Shown here one piece after another: positions 11,985-23,420 of a DNA stretch of 64,000 nucleotides (positions within the stretch are counted from its first letter, which is position 1; every line of letters begins with the position of its first letter). The notes below the pieces were generated by a model. The model was not told the origin of the DNA and did no database searches. It was given only the letters and a program-made list of their open reading frames with translations. Source of the stretch: Cryptomeria japonica (lineage: Eukaryota; Streptophyta; Pinopsida; Cupressales; Cupressaceae); contig NC_081412.1 in the NCBI RefSeq assembly GCF_030272615.1, positions 684,640,583-684,704,582 on the forward strand, in the 5' to 3' direction. The position numbers and the translations under genes are program-made.

Positions 11985-13433
11985 TGTTGAAAACTTGAGT
12001 TATTGTGTTGTGTTGTCCTTGATGTCACTATGTGTTGTAGATGATCTAGAAATGCATGTCCTAATGTTATTGTGTGGTCTGGTAGTGATTTTGAGGTGTT
12101 TTCAAAAGGTTGGTGTAGTGGAAGTTTCAATATGCAAGAAATAATTTTTATACAAGAAATAATTTTTATTGTTCCAGGGGAAGAATGATTTGTATTCCTC
12201 TAGTATGTGAAGATTACGGAGTGTGATTTTAGATATAATATTTATGATTTTTGTATATTATACTATCAAGTTTATAGGTCCTTTGTTGCTCAAATGGTGG
12301 AGTTAGTTATTGTTGTTTCTAATAGTGGTAGTCTATTAGACTTAGTCCAAAGATGTTTTGGTGGTTCTTTTCTTTGTGTATTCAAGCACATTGAATCATG
12401 GAGGACATTTTATTTGGTTCATGTATTGTTAATTAGGTTGGTTTTTAGTAGACTGAGGTGGTGTATCCTATTCAGGCCACACTTGTTTGGTCCAAATATA
12501 CTTTGGTGGTTGGGCTTAGATATTGATGTGGGTCTTACCATGGTGTGTGTAAATCTAAATGATGTTTTGTGTATTGTAGAATGGTTTTTTGGCCACTGGT
12601 TGGTGTGCTACTTTATTTATCTACATATTTCAATTGATGTTGACCATGGACAGTATGTTAGCATGCGCAATTCATTATAACCATTTGGAAAGGATGACTG
12701 GTGATGTGTTTGGGTCCTCTCTATCTCCTAGAGTGGACTTCATTTGATTTTATAAATATGTGTGGCCTAATTTATGTATTATTACTTATTTTGTCTATGG
12801 CTAACCCTCAACTAGGGTCTCAATAAATTATCTTTTATATGTAGGAGTATAGATGTATGAGTTAAGTATGGGATATAAGTGAATTGATGTAAAGTATGTG
12901 TGACTAATGTGCAAGTAGATCTGATATTGCATAAGTATGAAAGATAGTTGAGAATATATTGAGATAGTTTTTGTAGTCAGATATGTTTGCCATGAAAATG
13001 GCCACTTGACATAGTGGTTCAAGGAAAAATTTATGATCAAGAGATATTATTCATTTTGGTTTATTTGATTATTTACATGGTCTGCTAGAAGAATGTGTGT
13101 TCCTTTTGGTGGTTTGTGCACCTTTGTATCTTTCCCTAAGTTTGTTCACCTTAGTCTTGCAAGTCCTTTTAGGGGTATGGAGCTCCTTGGCCTTGAGCCT
13201 AAGCTTTGTAATTAGTTATTCATATTGTGAGTGTGATTCTCACCATGGATTTTTTATGTTTAGGGTTTTCCATGTAAATATGGTGTTCATGTGTATGCTA
13301 TTTTTTGTGATTACATATTTCATATTTACACTAACTAGTTTAGTGTGGCTTGAAGTTAAAATAATCAAAAGTATAAGTATTTTGAGGTCTAGAATAACTC
13401 ACCCACCCTCTCAATCTTGAGGTGTGTACAACA
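11985..13433 (+). repeat. LTR of the outer (older) copia element, 1449 bp
   Basis: It begins TGTTGAAAAC and ends GTACAACA (TG...CA). It is preceded by a polypurine tract and followed two bases later by TGGTATCAAAGCC, a methionine-tRNA-type primer site. A shorter look-alike of its first part (TGTTGGAAACTCTAGTT...) lies at 11,869-11,984. No second full copy is found in the window, so the partner LTR is lost or outside. Confidence 0.7.
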
Positions 13434-13435
13434 AT

Positions 13436-13448
13436 TGGTATCAAAGCC
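13436..13448 (+). promoter_or_regulatory. Primer-binding site (tRNA-Met type)
   Basis: TGGTATCAAAGCC matches the usual plant copia primer site complementary to the 3' end of initiator tRNA-Met (TGGTATCAGAGCC) at all but one position. It sits just inside the LTR and fixes the element as plus strand. Confidence 0.8.
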
Positions 13449-13491
13449 TAGTTCCTTTTAGAGAAACTTAACCACTTTAGAAAGATCTAGA

Positions 13492-13948
13492 ATGAAACAA
13501 AAAATGAATTTCAAAGAACCAAGGTTTGATGACACAAGTTACTCTTATTAGAAGAAAGGATGGAATGTCATTTGGAATAGGGAAGAGTATTATAAGTGGG
13601 TATGGTGCTTTATAAAATGGTACTCAGACTCTGAATGAGGTAAGGCACATGGGAACAATGCAAAGTCTAAAGTTGCTATTACCAGCTATTTAAGTGATGC
13701 AATAGCTTTGAAAGGTGTTGAGTTGAAGTCTCTAAAGAGGTTTGGGAAAAGATGTGTATGTGAAGGTGATGAGAAGACAAAGCAAGCCAAGGTGAAAAAT
13801 TTGAAGCACAAGTTTGAGAACTTAAGAATGTCTGATAATGAGAACATTGAAAAGTATATACATTAGGTAAATGAGATTGTGAGTGCTATTCAAGGTATTG
13901 GTGGTAAATTAGAATAAAGTGGAGTTGTGAGAAAGGTTATGTTGACTT
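13492..13948 (+). pseudogene. Outer copia gag, part 1 (interrupted)
   Basis: From the ATG at 13,492 the plus strand reads a copia Gag N-terminus (NFKEPRFDDTSYSY, a stop, then KKGWNVIW) and, after more stops, the UBN2-type helix region (KVKNLKHKFENLRMSDNENIEKYIH, then VNEIVSAIQGIGGKLE). It breaks off inside RKVMLTL at 13,948. There the minus-strand copia element 13,949-21,293 is inserted, and the frame resumes at 21,294 as LPKFYKPK. Gag would form the virus-like particle. At least four in-frame stops make it inactive. Confidence 0.8.
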
Positions 13949-15399
13949 TGATAACTCAATGATGATTGCATAGTACCGAACCAGTACTGAGAGGGGGGGG
14001 TGAATCAGTACAAACAAAAACACATTCCTAAAACCAGTTTGTCAGCAGACACTTTGCCTTGGCAAGAAAATAGTAACACCAGTCTTAATCAGAGTACAAC
14101 CAGCAAAACCCAAAATAATTGAGACAAGCATAAACCGGTTGACACTTATCCTTTCATACAATCTAATACTTCATTTCCATTTCACCCTGGTGCTTGAACA
14201 AGTAATCTATCATCAAAAACATAATAATAGCTAGTTCAACATTTTTTACCATCAGACATAAGACACTGAACCATCACATGAAAACATCACACATGACACA
14301 TAGATTTTTCACGTGGAACCCCAACTGAGAAAAACCACGGTGGGGATGAATACCCACAAGTTCTTTTTGAACTATTTAGAAGTCCGCTCTATTAGGAGCC
14401 TTGTCTAGTTAAGGACTGATACAATAGGTTCTGTTAGGAACCGATCCTGTTAGGGATCACTCAGTTAAGGGTTAAACCCAGTTAAAGGTTACCTTGTTAG
14501 AGGATTTCAAGAACTCACTGGTTTTGAGTCACCTCGTTAAAGGATTTACAGTAAGTTGGTTAAAGCTACCCTATTAAGGGATTTCTCAACTGTTGAAGTG
14601 GTTAGAGATCAACAGGTATTATAATGATCTGGTAACAACACTCAATGCCAATGCAGATTTGTTTTAGCTCCTCTTCACCTTCTACACTTACACTTTGCAG
14701 GTATCACTTCTCTCCTCTGGTTTGGCAAGAATCACGTATCTCTTCTCTTGGATACTCACACACAACTTTTGCCAACAACTTCAGAAATAAACACAACATT
14801 GACCTTATAGGAAATAGATAGGTCAGTAGCATAAACCCTAAACCCTAAACCTGTTAGGTTAAGCAATTCAAATGGTTTGATCCTGACCGTTGAGCACATT
14901 GCATTAAATGTAGTAGTCTTGAATCGATCTCAATATGTTCTTCATCGTTCATTTTCCACCACTTTCATGGCGGCTAATAACCCATCATGCGTTTTCACCA
15001 TTTACAGACTTTGCACATTCCTAATGTAGATAGGAATAATCTCCTTCATGCAAGATCCTTCACACGCACAAGGCTAATGTGGCAACACAATCTGTTCTTT
15101 GTTATAATGCTAACTCATCACATAAAGTCATCAGTTGAGTCACACAAGCTTGAAGCACTTCAACCGGAAACCCTAAAGTTGAGACTACCAACCGATAGTC
15201 ATACAAAGCTTCCATGTGCCAGTTCACATACCAACATGTCGTTTCACCTTGAACAAACATACCACTTCACTTTGGCACATATACCAGTTCACAATGTTAT
15301 ACTAGTTCTTACATATACCAATTCTCTTTTCAACATATTGACATCAATGACAACATACAATGTCATCATGTCCTCATACCAGTTCACATAATGCCAACA
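13949..15399 (-). repeat. 3' LTR of nested copia (1451 bp)
   Basis: On the plus strand it starts TGATAACTCAATGATG and ends AATGCCAACA. In the element's own direction it runs TGTTGGCATT...GAGTTATCA. It contains a run of related words of the form GTTAAGGG or GTTAAAGGATT around 14,390-14,590. Confidence 0.92.
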
Positions 15400-15411
15400 A
15401 TCTCCCCCTTT
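15400..15411 (-). promoter_or_regulatory. Polypurine tract of nested copia
   Basis: The minus strand reads AAAGGGGGAGAT directly before the 3' LTR, the expected place and composition for a plus-strand primer. Confidence 0.8.
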
Positions 15412-15629
15412 GGCATTGATGGCAATATACAAAGATATCTCTTCGCTTCACATCTTCTCCCCCAATATCGACAGATATCTTCTCTGCTTCACTTCTTCTC
15501 CCCCTTTGACAACAATGCCAAAGTGGAGGCACAAGCTTCCCTATTCCATTATGCTGCTCCCCCTGAGAAGTAGCATCCTTCAACACATCAATCCTAAAAA
15601 AAAATTTGACTATGCAATACCTGACTTAT

Positions 15630-16200
15630 GTGGAGCAAATACCTTTAGTTCAACTCCTGAAGGGGTAGTACCCCTAATTCACCTCTTAAGTACATAAATG
15701 TAGCCTTTGGTAGAGGTTTGGTGAATATGTCTGCTAAATGCTCCTTACTGGAAACATGTTCTAGTGCAATCTTTGTTCTGAACCTTTTCCCTCAAGAAAT
15801 GATATTTAAGCTCAAAGTGCTTGGTTCTAGAATGTAAAACTGGATTCTTTGAAATATTGATAGCACTTGTGTTATCACAAAATATGCTTACTGGTTCAGA
15901 TACAGAAACTTTGAAGCCATATAGTACATGATTCATCTAGATTGTCTGAGTGCAGTTCATGAAAGTTGCAACATACTCCGCTTTCGCTGTAGATTGAGAG
16001 ATACAACTCTGCTTCTTACTCATCCATGAAACCAGTCTACTACCGAGAAAGAATGTACCACCGATTGTGCTCTTCCGGTCATCCACATTACCTGCCCAAT
16101 CAGCATCTATGAATACTTTCAAGTTGAAATCCTTGCTATATGGATACCATAATCAAAAGTTCCCTTCAGATACCTAAGAATCCACTTGACTACAACCAAG
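15630..16200 (-). pseudogene. Nested copia RNase H domain
   Basis: The minus strand reads VFIDADWAGNVDDRKST, then GSRLVSWMSKKQSCISQSTA and AEYVA. A stop at about 15,937-15,939 is followed by VSIFCDNTSAINISKNPV and HSRTKHFELKYHFLRE, and the tail HLADIFTKPLPKATF lies near 15,730-15,690. This is the canonical copia RNase H with its D-W and C-D-N-x-S-A-I blocks, and it removes RNA from the RNA:DNA hybrid. Stops and frame changes interrupt it. Confidence 0.85.
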
Positions 16201-16220
16201 TGGGATTCTCTTGGACTTTT

Positions 16221-17110
16221 CTAGAGCCTTGCAGGAATGCCAACCACATGTGCAATATCTAGTCTGCTATGCACTACATAATGCAACTTACCAATCATTG
16301 ATTGGTATTCCTTCTCATTAACCAATGCTGAGTCATCCTCTTTGGATAGTTTGCAACTGATCACCATCGATGTACCAACTGGTTTGCTTTCTTCCATGCC
16401 AAAGGTCTTCAACACCTCTTTGACATACTTGGACTTAGTGATAAAGATTCCATCTTTCATCTGCTGGATCTGCAGTCCAATGAAGAACTTAATCTCCCTA
16501 TGAGTGACATCTCAAACTCTTTCTTCATCTCATCTGCAAACTCATGACTCATCTTGTCATCTCCACCAAAGATAATGTCATCAACAAATACCTCATAGAT
16601 CAGGATCTGATCTCCTTCAGATTTCAAGTAGATATTGCAATCTTCACTTGTTCTCTCAAATCCAATTTTTACAAGATGGGAGTGCAGACGTTCATACCAT
16701 GCTCTAGGTGCCTGCTTTAGACCATATAAGGCTTTACGTAGCCTACACACCATGTCACTGTCTTCAGATAGGGAAAACCCATCTGGTTGCTCTATATACA
16801 CCTCCTCTTCAAGTACACCATTTAGGAATGCAAATTTTACATCCATTTGATATACTTTGAATCCTTTAAAAGCTACATATGCAAGAAGCATACGAACTCC
16901 TTCCAATCTAGCTATAGGAGCAAAGGTTTCTCCATAGTCTTCTCCTTCTTCTTGGGCATATCCTTTACACACTAGTTTGGCTTTGTTTCTAATCACTGTG
17001 CCATCCTCATTCAGCTTATTTTTGAAAACCCATTTGGTACCAATGACATTTTTATGTTCCAGTCTAGGTACCAAAGACCATGTACCATTTTTCTCTATCT
17101 AGTCAAGTTC
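16221..17110 (-). pseudogene. Nested copia reverse transcriptase
   Basis: The minus strand reads [50 protein letters not shown] and [12 protein letters not shown], with an intact FVDDIIFGG catalytic block near 16,580. A one-base deletion near 16,480 (IGRLSSS in place of the family's IGEIKFF) shifts the frame. The remainder (KDGIFITKSKYVKEVLKTFGM) continues in another frame to 16,221. The RT is recognisable over its full length but cannot be made as one protein. Confidence 0.92.
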
Positions 17111-17499
17111 CTCTTCCATTGCCTTGATCCAGTCTTCGTCTTTGTGTGCCTCTTTGAATGATTTAGGCTCAAATTTAGAGATCATACATGAGTTTTCTTT
17201 GACCTTTCTTCTTGTAAGGATTCCTACATCCTTATCTCCTATGATCTTCTTAGGATCAAGATTCAGCTTGATATACCGAGGAACGGTCTTGACAGATTCC
17301 TCTTGCTTTTCTTCTTCATCCTCTTCTCCATCAGTGTCAGCATCTACATCTACTAGTGTAGGAACACTGTTACTGGTACTTGGTTGACTGGCAACCGGTT
17401 CCTAGAAGGTTACTACTGGGTCATTTACCGCTTGCTTACTGTCAATTTCCTCAATTTTCTCAGAGGCTTCATCAACTCTCACATTGATGCTTTCCATAA

Positions 17500-18376
17500 T
17501 TCTCTAAGTCCTATTATTGAAACACTTTAGAGCTTTGCTCTTGGTGGAATACCCTAGGAATATTCCCTCATCACATTTCACATCAAATTTTCTCTAGTGT
17601 TTGCTCCTCTTGATGTAACATTTGCTACCAAACACTCTAAAGTAGCTAACCACAGGTGTCTTACCAGTCCAATACTCATAGGGAGTTTTATCCTTACCTT
17701 TCTTAATGAGTACCTAGTTCATTGCGTAGGCTGCAGTGCTCACCGCTTCTCTCCAAAAGGTGTGAGCAACCTTTCCTTGAATCAGCATTGTTCTTGCTGC
17801 TTCAACCATAGTCTGGTTATTCCTCTCTGATAGGCCATTCTGCTGAGGAGTCCAGGGGGCAGACAGTTTCCTCTTGATGACATGTTCTTCACAGTACTTG
17901 TTGAATTCACCAGAAGTGAATTCCCCTCCTTGACCAGTCCTAAGGCACTTGATCCTTTTACCGCTTTCCTTTTCCACTAATGCTCTGAAAACTTTGAACA
18001 TTCCAAAAGCTTTAGACTTATCTTTCAAGAATGTGACCCACATCATTCTTGAGCAGTCATCAGTGAGAATCATGAAGTACCTATCACCCTGCACATTCCT
18101 AGTTTTCATAGGACCACACAAATCAGTATGCACAAGATCAAGTAAATTGTCAACAGTGAAAGGTTTACCTTTAAAGGTTGAGGAAGACATTCTCCCCAGT
18201 TGACACTCTCTGCATAAGGTATTTTCCGATTTGCTCAGCACCGGCAACCCTCTAGCTACCTTGTTCTTGCTGGCCTTCACAATGTTATCAAAGTTTACAT
18301 GGTAGAGTCTCCTATGCCATATCTAGCTATCATCGAACTTGGCCATAAGACATGTGCTAATATTTGCATTCAGCTG
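17500..18376 (-). pseudogene. Nested copia integrase
   Basis: The minus strand shows the zinc-binding HHCC region (IWHRRLYHVNFDNI, then CRECQLGRM) and the catalytic core. The first Asp is in LVHTDLCGPMK. The second block reads LRTGQGGEFTSG where copia integrases have LRTDNGGEF, so that catalytic Asp is Gly. The Glu block reads NGLSERNNQTMVEAARTML. A stop lies at 17,714-17,716, and the sequence goes on (KYWTGKTPVV..., then a GYSTKSKA-like block near 17,545). Integrase joins element DNA to the chromosome. This copy has lost a catalytic residue. Confidence 0.88.
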
Positions 18377-18394
18377 AAATAGGTTACCTTTGGT

Positions 18395-18850
18395 CTATAT
18401 GCCGATGGCCACCAATTCACCATTCTTTCTTTTGATTCTGCACACTCCATTCTTGAATTCCAGAATGAGACCACTATCATTCAGCTGGGCAACACTCACA
18501 AGGTTGTGTCTGAGACCATCAACCCAATACAAATTGTCAGCACTTCTCTTTCCATTCAGAGAGATGGACCCTCTACCTTTGACCATACATGGTGCATCAT
18601 TACCAAAGCAAACCACACCACCATCATACTCTTCCAAGGATAGAAACTTTCTCTGGTCACCAGTCATATGGTGAGAACAACCATTATCAATAATCCACTC
18701 ATTGGATTTATCAAAGTGGGAGACAAGAGCCTTCTTGTTTGACACATCTTCCTTGATAGCAACAAACACAATATCTTTAGTTTCTTCATCTTCTGATTCC
18801 TCATCTGTGACACCTTCATCAACTGCCACAAAACAGTTTCTTCGGTTTCC
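18395..18850 (-). pseudogene. Nested copia protease and GAG-pre-integrase region
   Basis: The minus strand reads WIIDNGCSHHMTGDQRKF, the aspartic protease active site (normally D-S-G, here D-N-G) with the CSHHMT signature of copia proteins. It is followed by LYWVDGLRHNLVSVAQL and FKNGVCRIKRKNGELVA, the segment joining protease to integrase. The frame closes with a stop at 18,395. A Ser-to-Asn change next to the catalytic Asp would be expected to impair processing. Confidence 0.85.
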
Positions 18851-19732
18851 TCCTTTGAATTTCTTAAACCTTTCTGGTTTGTCCTTGTTGTCACCATTAG
18901 GACAGTTTACAGCAATATGTCCTATCTGGTTATAAGAAAAGCATTTCAAAGGGAGCTTACCTTTGTATTTACTGGTTCCTTTAGGAAGTTTCCTGGCAAG
19001 AAGAGCTTCAAATTCCATCAGAAACTCCTCATCATCCATTTCTCTACTCTATCTTGGTTCACCACTGGTGCTTGCTTCTTTTCCTTTTCTGGATGGTACA
19101 ACAGAAGCTTTAAAAGTTGATTCAGTCTTTTGAGCACTGCCATCAAAAGTATTTAGCTCATAAGCTATCAAATTTGCAATGATGGAGTCTAAAGATACCT
19201 TAGTCTTGTCTATTGATCTCAGGTCCTGAATAGCAGTAACCCTTATTGCATAGACCGATAATAAGGATCTCAAAACTTTGCTTACCACAATGGAATCTTC
19301 TATTTTACCACTTGTACTTTTTCTATCTCCAACAACAGTTTGGATTCTTATTCCATACTATTGAATGGTCTCACCTTCAACCATCCGCATGTCTTCAAAC
19401 TTCCCTCTAAGGCTTTCTTCCTTAGCTTGTTTTACATGCTCATCACCTCCATAGGTATTTCCAAGAGTATCTCATACTTCTTTGGGATTTACTTTATCTT
19501 GGACATCAATAAACTCAATGTCAGATAAACTAGTAATTAGGGCTTCCATAACTTTCCCATTCTCCTGCATCTCTCTCTTTTGGTCATCGGTGAGAGTACC
19601 GATAGGGGCAACATAGGCATTCTCAACATAGCTCCAGTGTTGAGCACCCATGCTTCTAATGTATATCTTCATTCTATCTTTCCATATATTGAAATTATCT
19701 CTGTTGAACTTTGGACCTTCCCTCTTCATCAT
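18851..19732 (-). pseudogene. Nested copia gag with zinc knuckle
   Basis: The start ATG at 19,732 opens MMKREGPKFNRDNFNIWKDR, a typical copia Gag N-terminus. A stop at 19,472-19,474 is followed in the same style by EESLRGKFEDMRM and VSKVLRSLLSVYAIRVTAIQ. The zinc knuckle reads CFSYNQIGHIAVNC near 18,930, where the second Cys of C-x2-C-x4-H-x4-C is Tyr, so metal binding is likely lost. Gag forms the particle that packages element RNA. Confidence 0.88.
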
Positions 19733-19785
19733 TACAGTAGGATCTTTCCATGAAGCGGTTAAGCTTATAACACAAAGGACCTGGA

Positions 19786-19803
19786 GGATTATCTGATACT
19801 GAT
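19786..19803 (-). promoter_or_regulatory. Primer-binding site of nested copia
   Basis: Just inside the 5' LTR the minus strand reads ATCAGTATCAGATAATCC. The core TATCAGA matches the methionine-tRNA type site, and the rest has drifted. Confidence 0.6.
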
Positions 19804-21293
19804 TGATAACTCAATGATGATTGGATAGTACCAAACCGGTACTGAGAGGGGGCGGTGAATCAGTATAGACAAAAACACATTCCTAAAACCAGTTTGTCAG
19901 CAGACACTTTGCCTTGGCAAGCAAACAATAACACCAGTCTTAATCAGAGTACAACTGACAAAACCCAAAATAACTGAGACAAGCATAAACCAGTTGACAC
20001 TTATCCTTTCATACAATCTAATACTTCATTTCCATTTCACCCTAGTGCTTGAACAGGTAATCTATCATCAAAAACATAATAACAGCTAGTTCAACATGTT
20101 TTACCGTCAGACATAAGACACTGAACCATCACATGAAAACATCACACATGACACATAGATTTTTCACGTGGAAACCCAACTGGGAAAAACCATGGTGGGG
20201 ATGAATACCCACAAGCTATTTTTGAACTCTTTAGAAGTCCGCTCTGTTAGGAGCCTTGTTCGGTTAAAGACTCATACAATAGGTTCTGTTAGGAACCGAT
20301 CCTATTAGGGATCACCCAGTTAAGGGATCGCTACAATACCCAGTTAAGGGTTAAACCCGATTAAAGGTTACCTTGTTAGAGGATTTCAAGAACTCAATGG
20401 TTTTGAGTCACCCTGTTAAAGGATTTACAGTAAGTCAGTTAAAGCTACCATGTTAAGGGATTTCTCAACTGTTGAAGTGGTTAGAGATCAACAGGTATTA
20501 CAATGATCTGGTAACAACACTCAATGCCAATGTAGATCCACTTTAGCTCCTCTTCACCTTCTGCACTTACACTTTGTAGGTATCACTTCTCTCCTCTGGT
20601 CTGGCAAGAATCACGTATCTCTTCTCTTGGATACTCACACACACATTTTGCCAACTTCAGAAAGAAACACAACATCAACCTTATAGGAAACAGATAGGTC
20701 GGTAGCATAAACCCTAAACCCTAAATCTGTTAGGTTAAGCAATTCAAACAGTTTGATCCTGACCGTTGAGCACATTGCTTTAAATGCAACAGTCTTGAAT
20801 TGATCTCAAGACATTCTTCATCATTCATTTTCCACTGCTTTCATGGCAGCTGATAACCCATCATGCATTTTCACTGTTTACAGACTTCACACATTCCCGA
20901 GGTACATAGGAACAATCTCCTTCATGCAAGATCCTTCACATGCACAAGGTTGACATGGCAACATGATCTTTTCTTCGTTACAATGCTAACTCATCACATA
21001 AAGTCATCAGTTGAGTCACACAGACTTGAAGCACTTCAACCGAAAACCCTAAAGTTGAGACTACCAAATGGTAGTCATACAAAGATTCCATGTGCTGGTT
21101 CCCATACCAACATGTCATTTCACCTTGAACAAACATAGCGCTTCACTTTGGCACATATACTGGTTCACAATGTTATACTGGTTCTTACATATATCGGTTC
21201 TAGGTAACATAATGGTTCTTTTTTCAGCATATTGACATCAATGACAACATACAATGTCATCATGTCCTCATACCGGTTCACATAATGCCAACA
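19804..21293 (-). repeat. 5' LTR of nested copia (1490 bp)
   Basis: It has the same ends as the left LTR. It is 39 bp longer, with at least one short local duplication of CCCAGTTAAGGG near 20,320-20,350 and extra bases near 21,200. It should carry the promoter for the minus-strand transcript. Confidence 0.92.
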
Positions 21294-22230
21294 GACATTG
21301 CCTAAATTCTACAAACCTAAATAGTATGCTATTGAAGAAAGTCATGATATGGATAAGTACACTTTGGATGATTTGTATGACTCATTCTCTACCTTTTAAG
21401 ATTTATAAGCTAGATGAGTTGTAGAAAGAGAAGAAAGATGTTGCATTCAAAGCTAACATGAAGATTGAAGATGAACCTAAACCAAGCATGAAATGGATGA
21501 GATAAAAGAAAAATTTGTAAGAAGACTAGAGAAAGGATATAGAATGTACAAAGGTAAGTTACCCTTCAAAAATTTTAATTGTGGTTGTATTGGTCATTAT
21601 GCTTCTAGATGTACTTATAAGGAAGACTATGATAGAAGACCTAAGGTGAAAATAAGGGAAAATATAGTAACATATTGAATAATAGATATATGACAATAGA
21701 TGATAGAGACAATTCTAAGAACAGTTTATGTTCAATGGAGACAAATTCATCTAAAGACAAATATGAAAATGACTCGAATGAAGAATCAACGTTTCTAGCT
21801 ATGGAAGAAAAGAGTGGTGGAAGGTTTGATAATCTCGAAGGAGTGGAGAATAGTATAATACCCATGAATGCGAGCACTATATTACATGTGAAAGTTGAGC
21901 CTAAGGCATGGATAATTTATTTTAGATGTTCAAATCATATGATAAGAGATAAAGGAAAGTTCAATGTTCTTGAAAATTATGATAGTGGATTAGGAAGTTT
22001 CACCTGTTTGTGGTACAGGAACAATTTCAATTGATGGTAAGAATAATATTGTTAATGTTAATTATGTTAATGGATTGAGGCATAATCTCTTAAGTATGAA
22101 TTAGATTTTCATAAAAGGCTATAAGGTCATATTTCATGGGTGTGGATGTGAAATTACAAAAGGCAATTCCAAAAGATTACTTGCAAAAGGTACAAGAACT
22201 AATAGGAATGTCTACTATATAGTGGACAAA
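21294..22230 (+). pseudogene. Outer copia gag part 2 and protease remnant
   Basis: This continues the gag interrupted at 13,948: LPKFYKPK, DKYTLDDLYDSFSTF, then a knuckle reading NFNCGCIGHYASRC near 21,570-21,615, in which the first Cys is Asn. An acidic linker (21,675-21,860) leads to the protease site, which reads AWIIYFRCSNHMIRDKGKF instead of WIIDSGCSNHMT, so the catalytic Asp is Tyr. YVNGLRHNLLSMN and KGYKVIFHGCGCEITK belong to the protease-integrase linker. Several stops and shifts are present. Confidence 0.85.
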
Positions 22231-22436
22231 ATGTTTTGTTGGCATACGTTGGAATTAGACTGAGGTTATCCCTATTTCTACAAAAGAGAAAGATGTTTTT
22301 AGAGTATAAAAGTTGGATAAATATGGTGAAAGAGGAGTTGAATCTAATAGAGAAAATTTGGACATTAGAACCATTACCTAATTCAATAGACAAGTGGGTG
22401 TTCATGAACAAGTTGAATAAAGATGGTAAATGAAAA
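22231..22436 (+). pseudogene. Outer copia RT start joined after integrase deletion
   Basis: After the GAG-pre-integrase region the sequence jumps directly to the pre-RT segment SWINMVKEELNLIEKIWTLE, then DKWVFMNKLNKDGK, and ends at a TGA near 22,431. The entire integrase (about 1.5 kb in a complete copia) is missing between these blocks, and the rest of the RT is missing downstream. An internal deletion followed by truncation explains this. Confidence 0.75.
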
Positions 22437-23030
22437 TAAATGGTAATGAATGAAGTAAAGAAATCTAATCAAAATGGTTTCCCTCTATTCCAAAACAAAA
22501 TGGTTTTTAGGTTTTAGGAGGTCTCCTAATCCTCAGAATCAAAGCAAGTATTCCCAATTTTTTAGTGGTTATTGTTTTTATGCAACAAATTTGTATATAG
22601 AGTGACTACAAAAGTCAAAAAAGATCTCATTCATTCAATGGATAATGTTATGCTTGCAATAAGGATTGATGGCTTCACTGGCTAGGCAATATTATATCAT
22701 GTGCATTCATATTGGGGCGTTTAATATCCCAAAAATGAGGGTACAATATATTTCCTATTGGTGAAAATAGGGAGATTTTTAATTCGGGCTATGAAAAAAT
22801 ACAATATTTGGTGAAAATAGGGGGCTTTTAATTTGAGCTGTGTATTGGAGGGGGTGAGAAAAAATAATTTTAGGGCAATATTTTTTTAAAATAGGGGGAT
22901 TCTTTAGTATGCCATGAATCCATGTGCTATAAAACAGTTTCACTAAGTGAAGCCCCTATACAATAAGGTTGGTCATAAGGCTAGAATGAGTGCAAAAGTA
23001 GAATGTTGTGGAATCTTAATGATATGAATG
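22437..23030. repeat. Decayed repeat DNA with a short local triplication
   Basis: There is no ORF. The phrase GGTGAAAATAGGGGG with flanking TTTAAT recurs about three times between 22,770 and 22,905, a short degenerate tandem repeat. The remainder is unassigned copia-like debris. Confidence 0.4.
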
Positions 23031-23420
23031 TTTAGTCTTTTAATGGATATTGATATGCTTGCAAAAAAATTGGGCATAAGGTTGTTGAGTGTAGAAGTAA
23101 TATTAGAAGGATTGAAAGTGTTAGATAAAGTAGAAATGTTAGAAGGAATGAAAATGGTCTAAAACAAGGTTTGACTTGTTATAATTGCAATAAAATTGAG
23201 CACATTGCTAAATTCTACAAAGGAGGAATTAGAAGTCTACTAGTCCAGTAAAGAAGATTGATATAATGAAGAAAATGAGAAGATTAAGTTGACATGGAAG
23301 AAGAAATCATAGAAGAAAGATTAAATCAAGTTTATCATGGATGAGTCTACACCATCTAGTGGTGTTGACTCCTCTTCTAGTAACTAGATAGTATACATTG
23401 TCTGAGGGGGAGAGTGAAAT
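23031..23420 (+). pseudogene. Second copia gag remnant with two zinc-knuckle-like motifs
   Basis: The plus strand reads FNGY*YACKKIGHKVVECRS near 23,040-23,095, where the stop TGA occupies the first Cys of a CCHC knuckle. About 35 codons later it reads CYNCNKIEHIAKFY near 23,180-23,220, a second knuckle-like motif whose last Cys is Tyr. Two knuckles in tandem are seen in some copia Gag proteins. A purine-rich tract (GAGGGGGAGAG) follows near 23,405. This is a different gag from the one ending at 22,230. Confidence 0.55.

Larger units (their letters stand above)
13949..21293 (-). mobile_element. Complete but decayed Ty1-copia retrotransposon nested in outer gag
   Basis: It is 7345 bp, bounded by two LTRs (13,949-15,399 and 19,804-21,293) and coded on the minus strand in the order gag, protease, integrase, RT, RNase H, which is the copia order. 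The 5-bp target duplication is GACTT on the left (13,944-13,948) and GACAT on the right (21,294-21,298). The right version restores the host codons L-T-L-P, so the left copy has mutated. Stops, a one-base RT frameshift and altered catalytic residues show the copy is dead. The two LTRs differ at 6 of their first 118 aligned bases, so the insertion is not recent. Confidence 0.95.

Noticed and set aside
12207-12680. 157-codon plus-strand ORF as a gene
   Set aside because: It lies inside the copia LTR 11,985-13,433 and shows only hydrophobic, Cys/Phe/Val-rich composition typical of T- and G-rich non-coding DNA.
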